From the NCBI GenBank assembly GCA_001464165.1, contig LNEX01000183.1, forward strand, positions 1 through 15,440: a stretch of 15,440 nt of DNA. The letters run 5' to 3'. The notes under the pieces were generated by a model. That model was not told the DNA's origin. It made no database searches and was given only the letters and a program-made list of their open reading frames with translations. Positions 13,546 through 15,440 of this stretch are shown here, in pieces (the stretch's first letter is position 1; every line of letters begins with the position of its first letter). Source of the DNA: a bacterium Ga0077546 (GTDB lineage: Bacteria; Cyanobacteriota; Vampirovibrionia; Obscuribacterales; Obscuribacteraceae). A program made the position numbers and the translations under genes.

Positions 13546-14682
13546 ATGAACAACACTTACCCAGGCTTTTCCGGCTCATACCACTTAGAAGATTGCACAT
13601 TCTTATTGAAACAGATAGGCTCGGAGCAAATTTCAATAATTGAGACCACCGATCTCGCCAAGCAAGAAGCCGAGATTCAATCGGGTGAAGCGCCCTATTG
13701 GCTGCGTGTCAGTCGGGAGAAGACACCAGCAGCAGAACAACTGACTCTCTACCGTGAGGCCATGAACAGCAATAAAATCCGCTTCGCCCGTGATCTTGCC
13801 TCACTCGCCAAGGAAGCCTATAAACAATATCGACAACTTGATGAAGTGACCATTGTCAGCCTCGCCCGAGCCGGCACACCAGTAGGTGCGCTATTAAACC
13901 GCGCCTTAAAAGCGCAAGGTCTCAAATGCAATCACTATTCAATCTCTATTGTGCGCGACAAAGTCATCGGGCTCGATCTCAATGCCCTCTCCTGGATCTG
14001 TGAGAATCACGCTCCTGAGTCAATTCTCTTCGTAGACGGGTGGACAGGCAAAGGCGGCATGACCCTGCAGCTAGCAGAATCAGTGAAAGCTTTTAATGAA
14101 GATAACGGCACACAAATATCACCCAGTTTGTGGGTTGTCTCCGACCTAGCCGGCTACGCAGACTTCAGCGCCGACTTTGCTGACTACTTGTTGCCTTACT
14201 CGGTTTTCAACGGTGTCATTTCCGGACTCGTATCTCGCACGATCTATAACCCAGCTGTACTTTCCCCCGCAGACTTTCACGGAGCATACCTTCTCGAAAA
14301 CCTTACAGAACACGACCTGACGAACTCATTTATTGACGAAATCTGGGTGATTCTGAAGAGTCTTTTGGAAAGTCCCAACCACATTCCGGATGCCAATGTC
14401 TTCAGCACAGAAGCCCTATCAAGGCAAAATCTAGCCAAGCGCACGGTCGAAAATTTGATGAGAGACTTCAACATTTCTGACCCCAATCAAATCAAGATTG
14501 GTATTGGCGAATCAACCCGCGCCATGACTCGCCGCCTACCGCAAGCGCTAATCATTTGCAATTCCAATGAAGCAGACATTCAGCACCTTCTTTTAAAGGC
14601 ACGAACTCGCAATGTTCCAATCTTGGAAGCAGAGCTTTATTGCGGTAAAGCAGCGGTAGTAGTAGGTGCAAGCAACCAGTAA
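13546..14682 (+). CDS. StiP-type phosphoribosyltransferase-like protein with PELOTA domain
   Basis: This 378-residue protein fits the family databases call cysteine protease StiP. The family is better understood as a Ter-linked phosphoribosyltransferase-like protein. The N-terminal part holds VTIVSLARAGTPVGALL (101-117) and a PRPP-loop-like strand and turn LFVDGWTGKGGM (161-172). The C-terminal ~60 residues (316-374) match the PELOTA RNA-binding domain: GIGESTRAMTRRLPQALII, then NVPILEAELYCGKAAVVV. In known Ter biosynthetic modules this protein accompanies a second phosphoribosyltransferase with a TRSP domain, an HAD phosphatase and ATP-grasp enzymes, proposed to make a nucleoside-like metabolite. 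The next gene here fits that pattern. AAGGA lies 5 bases ahead of the ATG at 13546. Chemistry is predicted, not proven. Confidence 0.86.
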   Translation: MNNTYPGFSGSYHLEDCTFLLKQIGSEQISIIETTDLAKQEAEIQSGEAPYWLRVSREKTPAAEQLTLYREAMNSNKIRFARDLASLAKEAYKQYRQLDEVTIVSLARAGTPVGALLNRALKAQGLKCNHYSISIVRDKVIGLDLNALSWICENHAPESILFVDGWTGKGGMTLQLAESVKAFNEDNGTQISPSLWVVSDLAGYADFSADFADYLLPYSVFNGVISGLVSRTIYNPAVLSPADFHGAYLLENLTEHDLTNSFIDEIWVILKSLLESPNHIPDANVFSTEALSRQNLAKRTVENLMRDFNISDPNQIKIGIGESTRAMTRRLPQALIICNSNEADIQHLLLKARTRNVPILEAELYCGKAAVVVGASNQ

Positions 14683-14686
14683 ATCA

Positions 14687-14740
14687 GAACTCAAGCGTTG
14701 GCAAAGCGAGAATCAAGCTTTGCCAATTACGCTCAAGTTC
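14687..14740 (+). promoter_or_regulatory. Long interrupted hairpin between the two phosphoribosyltransferase genes
   Basis: TTGGCAAAGC (14698-14707) and GCTTTGCCAA (14717-14726) are a perfect 10-bp stem with a 9-base loop. Outside it GCG/CGC (14695-14697 with 14730-14732) and GAACT/AGTTC (14687-14691 with 14736-14740) pair across symmetric 3-base interruptions. It starts a few bases after the upstream stop codon and no T tract follows, so it may act as a partial stop, an RNA-stability element or a processing site within the operon. Confidence 0.55.
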
Positions 14741-14823
14741 CGTGTTGTCTAGCCAAAAGTGAGCTCCAATCGTGAGGGGCCTACCCGTTAAATTTGCAAA
14801 ATCATCTATCTTGGACCGTCATT

Positions 14824-15440
14824 ATGATTTCAACAGCTCAGGCTCAAACGATAGAGATGCCTACTGGCACTCTGAAAGTCAATGTGCAAGAAAGCGAACT
14901 ACCGCTAGGTGATTTATGTGAGTATGCCGCACGCATCAATCCCAAACGTGGATTTCTGTTTGCCTCCCGCTACCTGGCTCGCGAAATGCCAACTAAACCA
15001 AGCAACATTGCCAGGCTACATATACTCTTAGCTGAAAAGCTTGCTGCTGACCTGCCAGGACCGGTTTTATTCGTCGGCATGGCCGAGTACGCAATTAGCC
15101 TGGGACAAGGTATCTACGAAGCCTATCAAGAGCGAACTGAGCGTGACGACTTGCTCTACATTCACTCCACCCGCTACCGTCTAGAACGTGAAACCTTCAT
15201 CGACTTTAAAGAAGAGCATAGCCATGCTCCGTCACACATTTTGTATGTGCCGGAAAGCAAAGCTGATCAAGAGCTTCTCAGCCAAGTGAAAACCCTGGTA
15301 CTGATTGACGATGAAGCTTCAACAGGCAAGACTTTTCTCAATCTAGCACTAGCATTTGAGAAGATGAACCATAACCTTGACCAGGTAGTGACAGTAGTGA
15401 TCACCGACTGGCGGGGGCAAGAGCAGCGTCAAATTATCCA
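14824..15440 (+). CDS. Ter-linked phosphoribosyltransferase (C-terminus cut by window edge)
   Basis: The frame is open from an ATG at 14824 to the window end: 205 residues and no stop. Conserved blocks fit the second phosphoribosyltransferase family of Ter modules: VLFVGMAEYAISLGQGIYEA (81-100), HSTRYRLERE (114-123), EEHSHAPSHILYVP (130-143) and the PRPP-binding loop LVLIDDEASTGKTF (158-171) with its paired acidic residues and TGKT. Such proteins usually continue into a C-terminal TRSP domain, which would lie outside the window. The predicted role is to transfer a phosphoribosyl group during synthesis of a nucleoside-like compound together with the StiP-type protein upstream. The Shine-Dalgarno site is weak (GGA), so the start is less sure than the identity. 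Confidence 0.85.
   Translation, partial: MISTAQAQTIEMPTGTLKVNVQESELPLGDLCEYAARINPKRGFLFASRYLAREMPTKPSNIARLHILLAEKLAADLPGPVLFVGMAEYAISLGQGIYEAYQERTERDDLLYIHSTRYRLERETFIDFKEEHSHAPSHILYVPESKADQELLSQVKTLVLIDDEASTGKTFLNLALAFEKMNHNLDQVVTVVITDWRGQEQRQII

Noticed and set aside
1..15440. CRISPR array, insertion sequence or prophage genes
   Set aside because: No regularly spaced repeats, transposase, integrase or phage structural genes were found. The StiP name comes from an old phage-tail annotation and is not evidence of a prophage.

Overview
The window is bacterial DNA of moderate GC content. Shine-Dalgarno sites are clear in front of many genes. ATG starts dominate, there is one well-supported GTG start, and intrinsic terminators are recognisable. 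Nothing fixes the taxon. Lipoprotein, signal-peptide and prepilin-like N-termini show an export-rich cell envelope. A cyanophycinase-like peptidase and a divergent DUF62 protein would fit a relative of Cyanobacteria such as Vampirovibrionia/Melainabacteria, but that is a low-confidence guess.

Left part (1-5151, all minus strand). An incomplete gene for a DUF62 (SAM hydroxide adenosyltransferase-like) protein runs off the left edge; the usual catalytic residues look replaced. After about 430 empty bases and a strong minus-strand terminator comes an unrecognised small gene. Its leader is preceded by a tRNA-like element with a perfect acceptor stem and T arm but an over-long acceptor-to-D linker and a broken anticodon arm. 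Upstream of that lie a peptidase S51/cyanophycinase-like gene, a large nested hairpin, a 67-residue prepilin-like mini-protein, a membrane-anchored protein with a coiled-coil-like region, and two tandem paralogous exported proteins (one lipoprotein, one with a cleavable signal peptide).

Middle part (5152-10249). About 540 bases without a credible gene carry a long hairpin in the leader of the signal-peptide paralog. Next is a compact minus-strand run of five genes, read from right to left: an unrecognised protein with an internal repeat, a Cof-type HAD phosphatase, an MFS exporter, and two small membrane proteins. A 780-base divergent spacer follows. It holds a perfect 25-base hairpin, a start-less open frame that may be a gene remnant, and a structured leader.

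Right part (10250-15440, all plus strand). This is a Ter (tellurium-resistance/stress) locus: terB, an unrecognised membrane protein, terC, a second unrecognised membrane protein, a StiP-type phosphoribosyltransferase-like protein with a C-terminal PELOTA domain, and a second phosphoribosyltransferase cut by the right edge. The last two belong to the predicted Ter-linked biosynthetic module thought to make a nucleoside-like metabolite. Terminators after terB and after terC suggest at least three transcription units. The two unknown membrane proteins interleaved with terB and terC, and the HAD gene on the other side of the divergent spacer, are the best candidates for undescribed parts of this system.
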